From positions 806,001 through 870,000 of the forward strand of contig NZ_PKFN01000008.1 of the NCBI RefSeq assembly GCF_002933395.1: 64,000 nt of DNA, written 5' to 3'. Position numbers and translations under genes: made by a program. The stretch comes from Yoonia maritima (lineage in GTDB: Bacteria > Pseudomonadota > Alphaproteobacteria > Rhodobacterales > Rhodobacteraceae). The stretch's first letter is position 1; every line of letters begins with the position of its first letter. Below, piece by piece: positions 26,672 to 35,698 of this stretch. Below the pieces are notes generated by a model, which was not told where the DNA came from, did not search any database, and was given only the letters and a program-made list of their open reading frames with translations.

Positions 26672-27689
26672 AGCCTGTCATCTCTAGGTATCCCCGCCCT
26701 TCGTGGCTGCCGGTGACAGTTACGGGCCCTTCCCAATAAGGAACGCTGGTCGTCATCCAAGCATTATCGTTGATTGCTTCGACTGTGACATCAACCCCAT
26801 GTTCAGGCAACGTGACCTGCCAATCTACCGGGACACCCTGTCCGTTTTGGGCAAGTGGTACCGCGTTGAACGCCCCGTCTGGCATCGGCGTTGAAGTTCC
26901 ATCTGGTTCGATCCATGTGGCCGATGTAAAATGCGTGCCATCCGTTTGGTTTAACCGAAACCCCATCAGCTTCGCCCCATCATCAAACGACAATGAAAAC
27001 CAATCCCACCCCGTCTGGTTTGCACCAAGCGGCTGACTGGACCATTCGCGATCTAGCCATGCGATCCCTTCCACGGGGACTTTACCGTCGGGCAGGTTCA
27101 ACGCGCCTACGATGTCAAAATAGGGCTGCGAATAATAATATGACGCCTGCCCTTCAGCGGATTTGACGGAAAATCCGTTATCCCCATGAAACACAAACGG
27201 CCCCTGTGCGATAAGGCCCATATCATAGCTAAAGTCTGCCCCGCTGGCGGACATTTGCATGGTGTTCCAATTGCCCGATAATTCCCAATCGTCGATCCAA
27301 GCAGTGAACGGGTCGGCATTGACGCCCGCCTGCCCGATCCCACCACGCCCCAGACGTTCACTCACGTAGTGGGCCGTTGGCGTTGTCACGGCCGCATGCC
27401 CCATCCACAGCTGTGGGGTGGTCCACCCGCTGCCACTGTCGGGTGACAGCGCGGACCGGAACAATGTCCATTGCAGGCCGTAATCGGTGCCATCGTCAGA
27501 TTTTAGGTTAGCCGTCAGATACCACCATTCGATGCGATAATCGTCATGCGCACCGTGGTCGGCTGGAAAATCAAACGGTTTATCGCGCTGCGGAACTGCG
27601 AACCCGTCAACAACTGTGCCAAGCCCGGCAAAGCCTTGGGAATGACCCGCAACAGGCAACAGACACAAAAGCAGCGCTTTAACGTTCAT
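26664..27689 (-). CDS. Lipocalin-like AttH/CrtC-family protein
   Basis: A 341-residue exported protein. Signal peptide MNVKALLLCLLPVAGHSQG, then FPADHGAHDDYRIEWWYLTA, the hallmark of the AttH/CrtC (hydroxyneurosporene synthase-like) double lipocalin fold, and WLDREWSSQPLGANQTGWDW, where CrtC-type enzymes carry acidic residues. Placed behind a MacB-like ATPase and permease, it matches the AttH partner of Agrobacterium-type Att ABC systems: a periplasmic carrier for a lipid or hydrophobic ligand. It overlaps the permease gene by 11 bases. Ligand unknown. Confidence 0.82.
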   Translation of the reverse strand: MNVKALLLCLLPVAGHSQGFAGLGTVVDGFAVPQRDKPFDFPADHGAHDDYRIEWWYLTANLKSDDGTDYGLQWTLFRSALSPDSGSGWTTPQLWMGHAAVTTPTAHYVSERLGRGGIGQAGVNADPFTAWIDDWELSGNWNTMQMSASGADFSYDMGLIAQGPFVFHGDNGFSVKSAEGQASYYYSQPYFDIVGALNLPDGKVPVEGIAWLDREWSSQPLGANQTGWDWFSLSFDDGAKLMGFRLNQTDGTHFTSATWIEPDGTSTPMPDGAFNAVPLAQNGQGVPVDWQVTLPEHGVDVTVEAINDNAWMTTSVPYWEGPVTVTGSHEGRGYLEMTGYE

Positions 27690-30063
27690 TAGAAAACACC
27701 TTTAGCAAATCCGCTGGTGGCGTGCGCGCCAAACGCCGGGCTGGCCATAGTGCCGCGAGTGCCGCGGCAAGCAACGCAAACACGCCCAATCGCGCGTAAT
27801 CAAGCGGGAACAGGTACATCGGCAGCTTCCACCCGAACGCAGCGACATTCACCACAGACAAAAGCGCCCACGCCAGCGCAAGCCCCAGCGGTAAAGCAAA
27901 CACCGCCGTCAGCATTGCCAGCAACACCGCACGCAGCAGTTCTAGCCGTCCAAGCTGTGCACGCGTCATACCCATCGCCCATGCGGGGGCCAGTTGCGGT
28001 ACGCGCATTGCCGCAAGGGTCAGCAGGCTCATTAAAATGGCGAAACCAGCGACGGCCAATGTCAGGATATTCAGCGCTGTGGTCACGGTGAAGGTCCGTT
28101 CAAAAACCTCAAGAGATAGCGCCTTGATGCCTGCCTGATTAATCACCTGCGCTGCAGATACGTCGGTGTCGCGTGTCAGTTCCGCGACGAAATCCGGGGC
28201 CTTTGCCGGGTCGATCCGTAATCCAAACCGATCAGGGGTAATACTGGGGTATAGCGTTTCAAACAGATGTTCGCCGATGATCGCTTGGCCAATCGGGTTG
28301 CCATAGTCACCATAAATACCCGCAATAGGCATTTGGCGACCTTGGACTGACACTGGATCGCCTATCGATAAACCAGCCCGCCGCGCAAGCTGTTCATTGA
28401 TGATGATCGTATCCCCGGCAAAGGTCGTGTCCCAATGCCCCGCCGCACCTTCAAGCATCTTCCAGTTTTCACGATAGGTCGCATGATCGCGCGTGCCGTA
28501 AATCTCGGTCGGTTGATCCGCGATCGTGATCTGGGTGAACATGATCGGAAGCACCGCATCAACACGTGGTGTCGCGTATGCAACAAAGGCGGCGGCCTGT
28601 GCCGGGTCAGCGGTATTGATGTAAAGTTCAGAGGTCAGCCGCTGTTCCAGAAATCCCGTAAACGTCGTCCGAAAGCTAGAAACCATCGTCGACACACCGA
28701 CGTTTGCGGCCATCGCCAGCAACAACGCCATCAATGCCAACGATAAGCCCGGCAGCTGTTGCCGCGTGTCTGCCCAAAACCATTGCGATGTGACTGATTT
28801 TGCACCGCGACTAGCCAATGCCAGTACGCGGTCCAGCACGAATGGTAACGCCAATGCCGCGCCAACCAGAAGACAAGCCAACAAGGTAAAGCCCGCAATC
28901 AACCCTTCGGCGGTGACGCTAAGGATCGCGTAGATCGCCAACAATACGCCTGCCCCCAAGGCTTGCGCCCATGCCCGCCGTCCAGCCGCCATGGCAAGTG
29001 CGCGCTGTTGCGCCCCGGCCAAAAGCGGCATGCGCGACAGTTTCCACAACGCGCCTGCAGCCGCCACTGCCGTGCCACCCAACGCGATCGCAAGCCCCGA
29101 TAACCACCAAGACGGGCGCAATTGCAGCGTTCCAGATACATCCGCGCCGTATAATCCACGCAAGGTCGCCGCGACATCTGGCAACAACAGCGCGGCGATT
29201 GCGTAGCCCAAGACCACGCCAACAGCGCCCGCGATGAAAGCGAAGAACATCAGCTCGGCCGCCATCAGCAGTACCAACCGGCGCAACGGCACGCCCAGCG
29301 CCCGCAGCGTTCGCACAACGGGACGCCGCTGTTCAAATGCCAAGCCAATCGCGCCATTCACGATGAAGATGCCAACAGCAAATGACAGCAATCCAAAGGC
29401 TGTTAGGTTCAGGTGAAAGCTATCCGTAAGCTGTGCCACATCAGTACTGGCTTGTGCCTGTTGCCTGATAAGATCAGGCGCGATCTGCTGTAGGTCTACC
29501 TGAGATGCTGGTTGGTTAGGAGCAATCACAAGGCTATCAATTTCGCCCGGTCGCCCTAAAATCTGCTGAGCAATGCCAATATCGGTCACTGCCGTATTGG
29601 GTGCTGCATTTTGGGAAATGATGACCTCGAATTCGGGCAGACGGTCAGCGACATCGGCCGATGCAAACATCTGACCTTGGCCAGCTAAGAACCGTTCAAC
29701 ATCAGCGCCATCCGCCATTTCAAGCGCGCCCATACTTCCCGGGGCGGTCAATGGTTCGACCCCAACAATGCGCACGTTATTCAAACGCCCTGTGATGACT
29801 GGGCTCACCAACCAACCCGCACGGCGAAGCGCGACATAGGCTTCCAGATCAATCGGTTGACCATCACGGCGCAACAGGCGGTCATACCGCCCCTCGTCCA
29901 ATGTCGTGGCTGCAGCGGAATAGCTCGCGCGGGCCTCGGCATTAACGGCCTGTACACCGGACCAAAGCGCCGTAGCTAACGCCAGTCCCGCAAGCAATGT
30001 GAACAGCTGCAACGGGCTGCGCCACCAATGCGACAGCAGCGCATGAAGCGTTGTTCGGGTCAT
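27679..30063 (-). CDS. FtsX/MacB-type ABC permease, double domain
   Basis: A 794-residue inner-membrane protein with two FtsX-like units in one chain. First helix near 15-38 (PLQLFTLLAGLALATALW), a periplasmic domain, helices around 220-350, a linker, a second helix near 440, a second periplasmic domain with LYINTADPAQAAAFVAYATP, and the last three helices from about 660. This LolE/AttG-like arrangement moves lipids or lipoprotein-like substrates mechanically rather than through a pore. It overlaps its ATPase gene by four bases and the lipocalin-like gene by 11. Confidence 0.88.
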   Translation of the reverse strand: MTRTTLHALLSHWWRSPLQLFTLLAGLALATALWSGVQAVNAEARASYSAAATTLDEGRYDRLLRRDGQPIDLEAYVALRRAGWLVSPVITGRLNNVRIVGVEPLTAPGSMGALEMADGADVERFLAGQGQMFASADVADRLPEFEVIISQNAAPNTAVTDIGIAQQILGRPGEIDSLVIAPNQPASQVDLQQIAPDLIRQQAQASTDVAQLTDSFHLNLTAFGLLSFAVGIFIVNGAIGLAFEQRRPVVRTLRALGVPLRRLVLLMAAELMFFAFIAGAVGVVLGYAIAALLLPDVAATLRGLYGADVSGTLQLRPSWWLSGLAIALGGTAVAAAGALWKLSRMPLLAGAQQRALAMAAGRRAWAQALGAGVLLAIYAILSVTAEGLIAGFTLLACLLVGAALALPFVLDRVLALASRGAKSVTSQWFWADTRQQLPGLSLALMALLLAMAANVGVSTMVSSFRTTFTGFLEQRLTSELYINTADPAQAAAFVAYATPRVDAVLPIMFTQITIADQPTEIYGTRDHATYRENWKMLEGAAGHWDTTFAGDTIIINEQLARRAGLSIGDPVSVQGRQMPIAGIYGDYGNPIGQAIIGEHLFETLYPSITPDRFGLRIDPAKAPDFVAELTRDTDVSAAQVINQAGIKALSLEVFERTFTVTTALNILTLAVAGFAILMSLLTLAAMRVPQLAPAWAMGMTRAQLGRLELLRAVLLAMLTAVFALPLGLALAWALLSVVNVAAFGWKLPMYLFPLDYARLGVFALLAAALAALWPARRLARTPPADLLKVFSNER

Positions 30064-30716
30064 GCGATTTGACCTGCCCGCAGATGCAAACGACGCTGCA
30101 TGCGACCGGCTAGGGCTTGGGAATGCGTGACCATCAACAGCCCGGCACCAGTTTCGGCAACCAATTCAAGGATCAGGTCCATCACAATGCTGGCAGTTTC
30201 TTCGTCCAAGTTTCCGGTCGGCTCATCGGCAAGTACCAGCTGCGGCTTGGGCGCAAGCGTGCGCGCAATCGCGACCCGCTGTTGTTGGCCACCTGATAAT
30301 TGTTCGGGGTATTTGTTCAGCTGCGCGGTCAATCCCATCCGATCGGCAAGCGTCTGCGCCCATATTGGGTCAAAGCGACCAGCCAGACGCGCCTGAAAGG
30401 CGATATTATCGACAACCTTCAGGCTTGGGATTAGGTTAAACTGCTGGAAAACAACACCAACGGTACCCCGCCGCAATTCTGCACGACCATTGTCATCAAG
30501 TGCCGCAATATCGGTGCCGTTTAAAATGATGCGCCCCTGATCTGGGGTATCCAGCCCACCGATCAGATGCAAAAGCGTGCTTTTACCGCTGCCGGATTCC
30601 CCGGTAAGTGCAAGGGTTTCACCCGCGTTTAGCTGCAAACCCACGCCACGCAAAACTTCGAACGGGCCGTCGGCAGTGGCATAAGTTTTCTGAACATTCT
30701 CAACAGTAAGTAACAT
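30060..30716 (-). CDS. MacB/LolD-type ABC ATPase
   Basis: A 218-residue ATPase for the FtsX-like permease. Walker A GESGSGKST, signature LSGGQQQRVAIARTL, Walker B LVLADEPTGNLDEETA with the TGNLD D-loop typical of the LolD/MacB/FtsE group. ATG 30716 (MLLTVENVQ) with GAGGG upstream is preferred to 30737. It is the first gene of the five-gene operon ATPase-permease-lipocalin-PNPOx-NDH/SelD. Divergent from the thiolase gene across 160 bases, which must hold both promoters. Confidence 0.9.
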   Translation of the reverse strand: MLLTVENVQKTYATADGPFEVLRGVGLQLNAGETLALTGESGSGKSTLLHLIGGLDTPDQGRIILNGTDIAALDDNGRAELRRGTVGVVFQQFNLIPSLKVVDNIAFQARLAGRFDPIWAQTLADRMGLTAQLNKYPEQLSGGQQQRVAIARTLAPKPQLVLADEPTGNLDEETASIVMDLILELVAETGAGLLMVTHSQALAGRMQRRLHLRAGQIA

Positions 30717-30876
30717 ATTCCCTCGCGCGTTGAACATGACTTAGCATAGGTCAACGCAAAGGGAACGGTGCTGCGGCGTTTAGGCGCTTATCCTTGATAC
30801 GCATTCTGACCCCACGTTCTTATGGCCGAGACAAAGCAGCCCTGTAAGTTACCACCAAATCATTCGGGAGGCTTCA

Positions 30877-32052
30877 ATGACTGAAATCGTAATTCTTGGC
30901 GGCGCACGTACTGCTATTGGCACTTTTGGTGGATCGTTGGCGGGTACACCGCCGATTGATCTTGGTACTGTTGTGGCAAAGTCTGCAATGGAACGTGCTG
31001 GCGTTTCAGGCGACCAAATCGGCCACGTTGCATTTGGGCATGTGATCAACACTGAACCGCGCGACATGTACCTTAGCCGTGTTGCCGCGATGAATGCGGG
31101 CGTTCCTGACACGACCCCGGCGATGAACGTGAACCGCCTTTGCGGGTCGGGCATTCAGGCGATTGTATCTGTTGTGCAGTCGCTGATATTGGGTGATGCG
31201 CAGTTCGGCCTTGCTGGCGGTGCAGAAAACATGAGCCGCTCACCTTACATCCTTTCTGATGCCCGCTGGGGCGCAAAGATGGGTGACATTAAATCCCAAG
31301 ATATGATGCTTGGTGCGCTTAACTGCCCGTTTGGAACAGGCCACATGGGCGTGACCGCAGAAAATGTCGCGGCAGAGCATGGGATCACTCGCGAAGACCA
31401 AGATGCATTCGCGATGCTTAGCCAAGAACGGGCAGCAGCGGCGATCGAAGGCGGTTACTTTGATAGTCAAATCGCGCCGGTACAGGTGCGGGTCAAACGC
31501 GACACGGTTGATTTCGTACGCGACGAACACCCAAAGGCCAGCACGATGGAAAAGCTGGGCGGCCTTCGCCCCGTGTTCCAAAAAGACGGGACGGTTACTG
31601 CGGGCAACGCATCTGGCCTGAACGATGGTGCAGCGGCTGTGGTTCTGGCAACGGCTGATGCCGCAGCAAAGGCCGGGCTGACGCCCAAATTCCGCGTTCT
31701 TGGTTACGGTCACGCGGGTGTGCGGCCCGATGTCATGGGCATCGGCCCCGTTCCGGCTGTCCGCAACCTGCTTGAAAAAACGGGTCTGTCCGCTAGCGAC
31801 TTCGACGTGATCGAATCGAACGAGGCATTCGCATCGCAAGCCTTGGCCGTCAGCAAAGAGCTTGGGTTCGACCCCGCACGCGTAAACCCAAACGGCGGCG
31901 CAATCGCGCTGGGCCACCCTGTTGGCGCAACTGGTGCGATCATCACCGTCAAAACCATGTACGAACTAGAGCGGACAGGCGGCAAACGCGGTCTGATCAC
32001 AATGTGCATCGGTGGCGGTCAGGGGATCGCACTGGCGATTGAGCGTATCTGA
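30877..32052 (+). CDS. Acetyl-CoA acetyltransferase / beta-ketothiolase
   Basis: A 391-residue biosynthetic-type thiolase that condenses or cleaves acyl-CoAs. Nucleophile Cys89 in NVNRLCGSGIQAI, His in GGAIALGHPVGATGA, and second Cys in TMCIGGGQGIALAIE; all are present. The tetramer loop is retained. The family covers PhaA, AtoB and BktB; no other polyhydroxybutyrate gene is adjacent, so I give no symbol. CGGGAGG lies upstream of the ATG. A weak hairpin follows the stop. Confidence 0.93.
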   Translation: MTEIVILGGARTAIGTFGGSLAGTPPIDLGTVVAKSAMERAGVSGDQIGHVAFGHVINTEPRDMYLSRVAAMNAGVPDTTPAMNVNRLCGSGIQAIVSVVQSLILGDAQFGLAGGAENMSRSPYILSDARWGAKMGDIKSQDMMLGALNCPFGTGHMGVTAENVAAEHGITREDQDAFAMLSQERAAAAIEGGYFDSQIAPVQVRVKRDTVDFVRDEHPKASTMEKLGGLRPVFQKDGTVTAGNASGLNDGAAAVVLATADAAAKAGLTPKFRVLGYGHAGVRPDVMGIGPVPAVRNLLEKTGLSASDFDVIESNEAFASQALAVSKELGFDPARVNPNGGAIALGHPVGATGAIITVKTMYELERTGGKRGLITMCIGGGQGIALAIERI

Positions 32053-32079
32053 TCTAGCACTCCAGATCTAAAGATAGCC

Positions 32080-32106
32080 GCGCGTTCTGCTGGACGCGCA
32101 GCTTTT
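32080..32106 (+). terminator. Weak terminator after thiolase gene
   Basis: Arms GCGCGT and ACGCGC around an eight-base loop, followed after AGC by TTTT. Sits between the convergent thiolase and yaaA genes. Confidence 0.5.
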
Positions 32107-32107
32107 C

Positions 32108-32881
32108 TTATTTCGTGGGATAGTCCCGCACGAACACCCACTTATCGCCTTCGGAAAGGTCGGGGTCATAGGCATAGCCGCCACTGCTGAAGCCTTTGAT
32201 ATCTTCAGGGTCGGTTAGCCGGTTCTCAACAACGTAACGCGCCATTGCTCCACGCGCGCGCTTGGCGAAAAAGCTGACGATGCGCGGCTTGTCGTCCTTG
32301 ACTTCCATGAACTGTGGCGTGATCACGCGCAGCTTCAGCGCATCCAGATCAACCGCGCCAAAGTATTCTTGGCTGGCACAATTCACCAGCACTTGGGCAT
32401 CTACCTCGGCAGCTTGGGCATTCAGCGCCTTGGCAATGATATCGCCCCAATAGTCGTACAACGATTTACCACGCCGGGTTTTCAGCTTGCTACCCATCTC
32501 CAAACGGTAGGGCTGCATCGCATCCAGTGGGCGCAACAGGCCATAAAGACCCGATAGGATGCGCAGGTGGTCCTGCGCCCAGATCATGTCATCCTCGGAC
32601 AATGTCTTGGCCTCTAGTCCTTGATAGGTATCGCCATTGAATGCCAATGCTGCAGGTTTGACCGCATCAGCGCTGGGTTCTGCGGCGAACGCTTTAAAGC
32701 GGTCCCTATTCAGGCGGGCCAGATCGTCGGACAAATGCATCAGCTTTTTCAGCTCGGCCAAGGTCAGGTTGCGCGCAGTTTTTGACAAACGCACGGCGTC
32801 TTCCTGAAACGCGGGCTGCGTGGGGATGATCCCAACCGGTTCCATATCAAGAGCTTTGGCAGGGGATACAACGACAAGCAT
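32108..32881 (-). CDS. yaaA: Peroxide stress protein YaaA
   Basis: A 257-residue DUF328 protein. MLVVVSPAKALDMEP at the start, AFNGDTYQGLEAKTLSEDD, LRILSGLYGLLRPLDAMQPYR, and YDYWGDII are the family signatures. E. coli YaaA lowers free intracellular iron and protects DNA and protein under hydrogen peroxide; it binds DNA. Length is normal. It stands alone, with convergent thiolase on one side and hspQ downstream-to-upstream on the other. Confidence 0.93.
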   Translation of the reverse strand: MLVVVSPAKALDMEPVGIIPTQPAFQEDAVRLSKTARNLTLAELKKLMHLSDDLARLNRDRFKAFAAEPSADAVKPAALAFNGDTYQGLEAKTLSEDDMIWAQDHLRILSGLYGLLRPLDAMQPYRLEMGSKLKTRRGKSLYDYWGDIIAKALNAQAAEVDAQVLVNCASQEYFGAVDLDALKLRVITPQFMEVKDDKPRIVSFFAKRARGAMARYVVENRLTDPEDIKGFSSGGYAYDPDLSEGDKWVFVRDYPTK

Positions 32882-32940
32882 GACAATCTTCCTTACGACT
32901 TATCGGGAGATGTAACACGCGGGGCCGCGGTGACCAGTCC

Positions 32941-33267
32941 TTAGTTCAGTTGAACCTGCAACGGATAATGCCCGTTCTCAAACGGACCAAAGAAATCATC
33001 CACATCGGGGTGATCAACCGGTTCGCCAGAATAGTCAGCAACCAAATTTTGCTCGGACACATAAGCCACATAGAAGCTTTGGTCATTTTCAGCGAGCAGA
33101 TGATAAAACGGCTGATTCTTCTTTGGACGGCTATCTTCTGGGATCGCATTGTACCATGCGTCAGTGTTCGAAAACATCGGATCTACATCAAAAACCACTC
33201 CACGAAAGGGGTGCTGCCGATGCCGGACAACTTGGCCTAGATGATATTTTGCGCGCGTCTTGAACAT
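32941..33267 (-). CDS. hspQ: Heat shock protein HspQ
   Basis: A 108-residue small protein. MFKTRAKYHLGQVVRHRQHP followed by FRGVVFDVDP and FYHLLAENDQSFYVAYVSEQ is the HspQ (YccV-like) fold. In enterobacteria HspQ enhances Lon protease and binds hemimethylated DNA. The frame is open far upstream (to 33615) but that part is antisense to the transporter gene; ATG 33267 matches the known beginning MxKTRAKYHLG. The acidic C-terminal half DHPDVDDFFGPFENGHYPLQ is usual. Confidence 0.9.
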   Translation of the reverse strand: MFKTRAKYHLGQVVRHRQHPFRGVVFDVDPMFSNTDAWYNAIPEDSRPKKNQPFYHLLAENDQSFYVAYVSEQNLVADYSGEPVDHPDVDDFFGPFENGHYPLQVQLN

Positions 33268-33334
33268 AGTTTGAATATATGGCCCATAGATGGCTAAAGT
33301 CCACGGGGCGCGACACGTTTTAAGGAAACAGTCT

Positions 33335-34216
33335 GTGAATATGATTTTATCCGTGCTCAACATTACAGCACCCGTTTTTCTATTGGCTGCGGTCGGTTTT
33401 ACGTGGGTCAAATTAGGGTTCGAGTACCGTGTAGAATTCGTCACCCGGCTAACCATGACCCTTTCGGTTCCATGTCTTATCTTCGTCGCACTAATGAAAA
33501 CCAAGATCGAACCCGAAGCGCTCGCGGCGCTGACCCTTGCCTCTTTGGTGGCGTATATCATTGTAATGGCGGCCAGTTTCGCGCTGGTTAAGCTGGCAAA
33601 GCTGGACATTCGCACATTTTTGGCGCCATTAGTATTTGGGAATACCGGGAACCTTGGACTGCCATTAGCACTGTTTGCATTCGGAGAAGACGGCTTCGGC
33701 TATGCCGTCGTTGTATTCGCAGTCATGGCGATCATGTCATTTACCATTGGCGTATGGATCGTTTCCGGTGGTGGATCACTGAAACGTGTTGTCCAAGAGC
33801 CGTTGGTGGGTGCCACTCTTTTAGGCGCTTTATTCCTTTGGCAGGGCTGGGAAACCCCAATAGTCTTGACCAATACGCTAGAGCTGATCGGGCAAATGGC
33901 GATTCCAATCATGCTCATTACGCTTGGCGTTGCTGTCGCCCGCCTAGAAACCAAAGCGATGACGCAAGCGATGTGGTTATCAGTGGTGAAGGTCATTATT
34001 TGCGTTGCAGCATCATTGGCCGCGGCCAATTGGTTTGGATTGGATCCAGTGCCAACTGCGGTCTTGATCGTGCAGATTGCGACCCCCGTCGCGGTCACAT
34101 CATATCTGCTGGCCGAGAAATATGGCGCGGACGCACAGCCGGTTGCTGGACTCGTTGTCGCCTCGACCTTGCTGTCAGTGGTCTATTTGCCGCTTATCCT
34201 TGCTTTTGTGATCTAA
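33335..34216 (+). CDS. AEC-family transporter (auxin efflux carrier-like)
   Basis: A membrane protein of about 293 residues with ten predicted helices, the AEC/bile-arsenite-riboflavin fold. Seen are an N-terminal half with PVFLLAAVGFTWVKLGF and FVTRLTMTLSVPCLIFVALM, the crossover GNTGNLGLPLALFAFG and a C-terminal half with ELIGQMAIPIMLITLGVAVA and QIATPVAVTSYLLAEKYG. Bacterial members export organic acids such as malate or malonate; the substrate is unknown. GTG 33335, eight bases after AAGGA, is preferred; ATG 33341 is six bases later. Divergent from hspQ. Confidence 0.85.
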   Translation: MNMILSVLNITAPVFLLAAVGFTWVKLGFEYRVEFVTRLTMTLSVPCLIFVALMKTKIEPEALAALTLASLVAYIIVMAASFALVKLAKLDIRTFLAPLVFGNTGNLGLPLALFAFGEDGFGYAVVVFAVMAIMSFTIGVWIVSGGGSLKRVVQEPLVGATLLGALFLWQGWETPIVLTNTLELIGQMAIPIMLITLGVAVARLETKAMTQAMWLSVVKVIICVAASLAAANWFGLDPVPTAVLIVQIATPVAVTSYLLAEKYGADAQPVAGLVVASTLLSVVYLPLILAFVI

Positions 34217-34291
34217 TCAGGCTGCCTTTGGGATTTGCAGATCAGCTCGAACACGCTATCGTGTAAAAAAAACAAAATAAGCGAGAGGCAA

Positions 34292-34879
34292 ATGAGCAGT
34301 TTCTTTCGCGCTATGGCACTTATGCTTGTTCTGGGCAGCTGTGGAGGATCGAGTCATAACTCGGCCCCGCGAAACCTAGACGATGCATGTAGCATTGTGT
34401 CCGAGCGCCCAGAGTATTTACGCGCTTTCCGCGCCGTTGAACGCAAATACGGTGTGCCTGTGCCATCATTGATGGCGATCATCTATCAGGAAAGCAAATT
34501 CATCAGTAACAACCGTCCGCCCCATCGCTATGCGCTGGGTGTAATCCCTGTTGGCCGACAATCGTCTGCTGTTGGCTATAGTCAAGCGTTAGATGCGACT
34601 TGGCGTGAATACCAAGATTCAGCAGGTGGATCACGCGCGAATCGTCAAAATATCCGTGATGCCACAGATTTCATGGGCTGGTACATGGTCCAAACCGTCG
34701 ATGAGACAGGCGTTCCAATTCACGATACCCGCAACCAGTATCTTGCCTACCACGATGGCCGTAGCGGATACATGCGTGGCACATGGCGTTCAAAAAGCTG
34801 GTTAATCCGCGTCGCAGGAGAAGTCGAAGCCCGTGCAGTTATGTACGACGTTCAGTTACGATCCTGTCGGAAACGATAA
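34292..34879 (+). CDS. Lytic transglycosylase lipoprotein, SLT domain
   Basis: A 195-residue outer-membrane-type lipoprotein. A lipobox VLGSC puts the lipidated Cys near residue 17. The SLT domain has catalytic Glu in SLMAIIYQESKFISN, then AVGYSQALDATWREYQDSAG and a late YLAYHDGRSGYMRGTW. It cleaves peptidoglycan between MurNAc and GlcNAc. The frame opens at 34235, but ATG 34292 has GAGAGG at the right place and begins the signal sequence. A strong terminator follows. Confidence 0.9.
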   Translation: MSSFFRAMALMLVLGSCGGSSHNSAPRNLDDACSIVSERPEYLRAFRAVERKYGVPVPSLMAIIYQESKFISNNRPPHRYALGVIPVGRQSSAVGYSQALDATWREYQDSAGGSRANRQNIRDATDFMGWYMVQTVDETGVPIHDTRNQYLAYHDGRSGYMRGTWRSKSWLIRVAGEVEARAVMYDVQLRSCRKR

Positions 34880-34883
34880 CGAA

Positions 34884-34916
34884 AAAAGGCGGCCTTCGCG
34901 GGCCGCCTTTTCTTTG
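34884..34916. terminator. Bidirectional rho-independent terminator
   Basis: AAAAGGCGGCC and GGCCGCCTTTT pair perfectly around TTCGCG. T-runs exist in both directions. It separates the convergent transglycosylase and lolA genes. Confidence 0.92.
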
Positions 34917-34930
34917 TTTTTCATACAACG

Positions 34931-35536
34931 TTAGTTGCTGCGATTGCGTGTCTCAGCTTGAATGTTAAACAACACATCACGCACGCGACCGCCCTTAGTT
35001 AGATCATTTAAGATAACGGTCGTCGGCGTGCCAAGATCATCCGTGACAATCCACTGGCGCAACTCAACTGGGTTCGCAGTAAAGACAAGTTGGATATTGC
35101 CATATTCAGGGTGATCCGGATCCTGCGCGGTCACAGTGGTTGTTGTGCCGTCAGACACAACCCCAGTCACCATATCAGCCTGATCAAGGTTTACGTTTTC
35201 ACGTAAAATTATCCCAAGAGGTGTCTGGTTCAGCGGATAACGGTCTGGGCCAGCGTTTGACCTTGGGTCAAATATAGCGAGCGACCCGCCGCCGCCAACA
35301 ACCAATGTGTCATCCGGCGCGTTGTATTCAAACCGGATGCGTCCGGGGCGCTTGATATAGATTTGCCCCGTAGAAAGCGTTCCGTCTTGATTAATCTGTG
35401 TAAAGCCACCCTGCGCGGTTTGCAGTTGATTTAAATACTGCGAAATCTGCGCAAGACTAAGCTGTTGGGCAGAAGCAGAGCCTGCATAAAGGGCAAGGCC
35501 CAAGGCGAGGACGGTATATAGGATACGTTTTATCAT
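34931..35536 (-). CDS. lolA: Outer-membrane lipoprotein carrier LolA
   Basis: A 201-residue periplasmic chaperone that carries lipoproteins from LolCDE to the outer membrane. Signal peptide MIKRILYTVLALGLALYAGSASA, then the beta-barrel core: FTQINQDGTLSTGQIYIKRPGRIRFEYN, mentioned here by its F-x-Q and GxxRFEY features, with DDTLVVGGGGSLAIFDPRSN and RYPLNQTPLGIIL. Alphaproteobacterial style with a short C-terminus ending TRNRSN. Single gene, ends at the bidirectional terminator. Confidence 0.9.
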   Translation of the reverse strand: MIKRILYTVLALGLALYAGSASAQQLSLAQISQYLNQLQTAQGGFTQINQDGTLSTGQIYIKRPGRIRFEYNAPDDTLVVGGGGSLAIFDPRSNAGPDRYPLNQTPLGIILRENVNLDQADMVTGVVSDGTTTTVTAQDPDHPEYGNIQLVFTANPVELRQWIVTDDLGTPTTVILNDLTKGGRVRDVLFNIQAETRNRSN

Positions 35537-35641
35537 GTTCTTTACCTATGTGTTCGGGCTGAAACTTCCAGCCTAAGATAGGATAAAGACAGCATTTATC
35601 ATAATGCTAGGCGATATCACGCCCGATGTATTCCAATAACA

Positions 35642-35670
35642 GCGCCCCCAAGAACAAGTCAAAGGGGCGC
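35642..35670 (-). terminator. Hairpin after the PstS-OmpA gene
   Basis: Arms GCGCCCC and GGGGCGC separated by 15 bases, read on the minus strand 28 bases after the stop of the binding/OmpA gene, followed by TGTTATTGG. A modest terminator candidate. Confidence 0.45.
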
Positions 35671-35698
35671 CGTCATTGTCAAAGTCATCTGACGAAAA

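Noticed and set aside
31240-31917. Long leftward open frame (225 codons) opposite the thiolase gene
   Set aside because: Mirror of strong thiolase codon usage; no domain pattern and no ribosome site.
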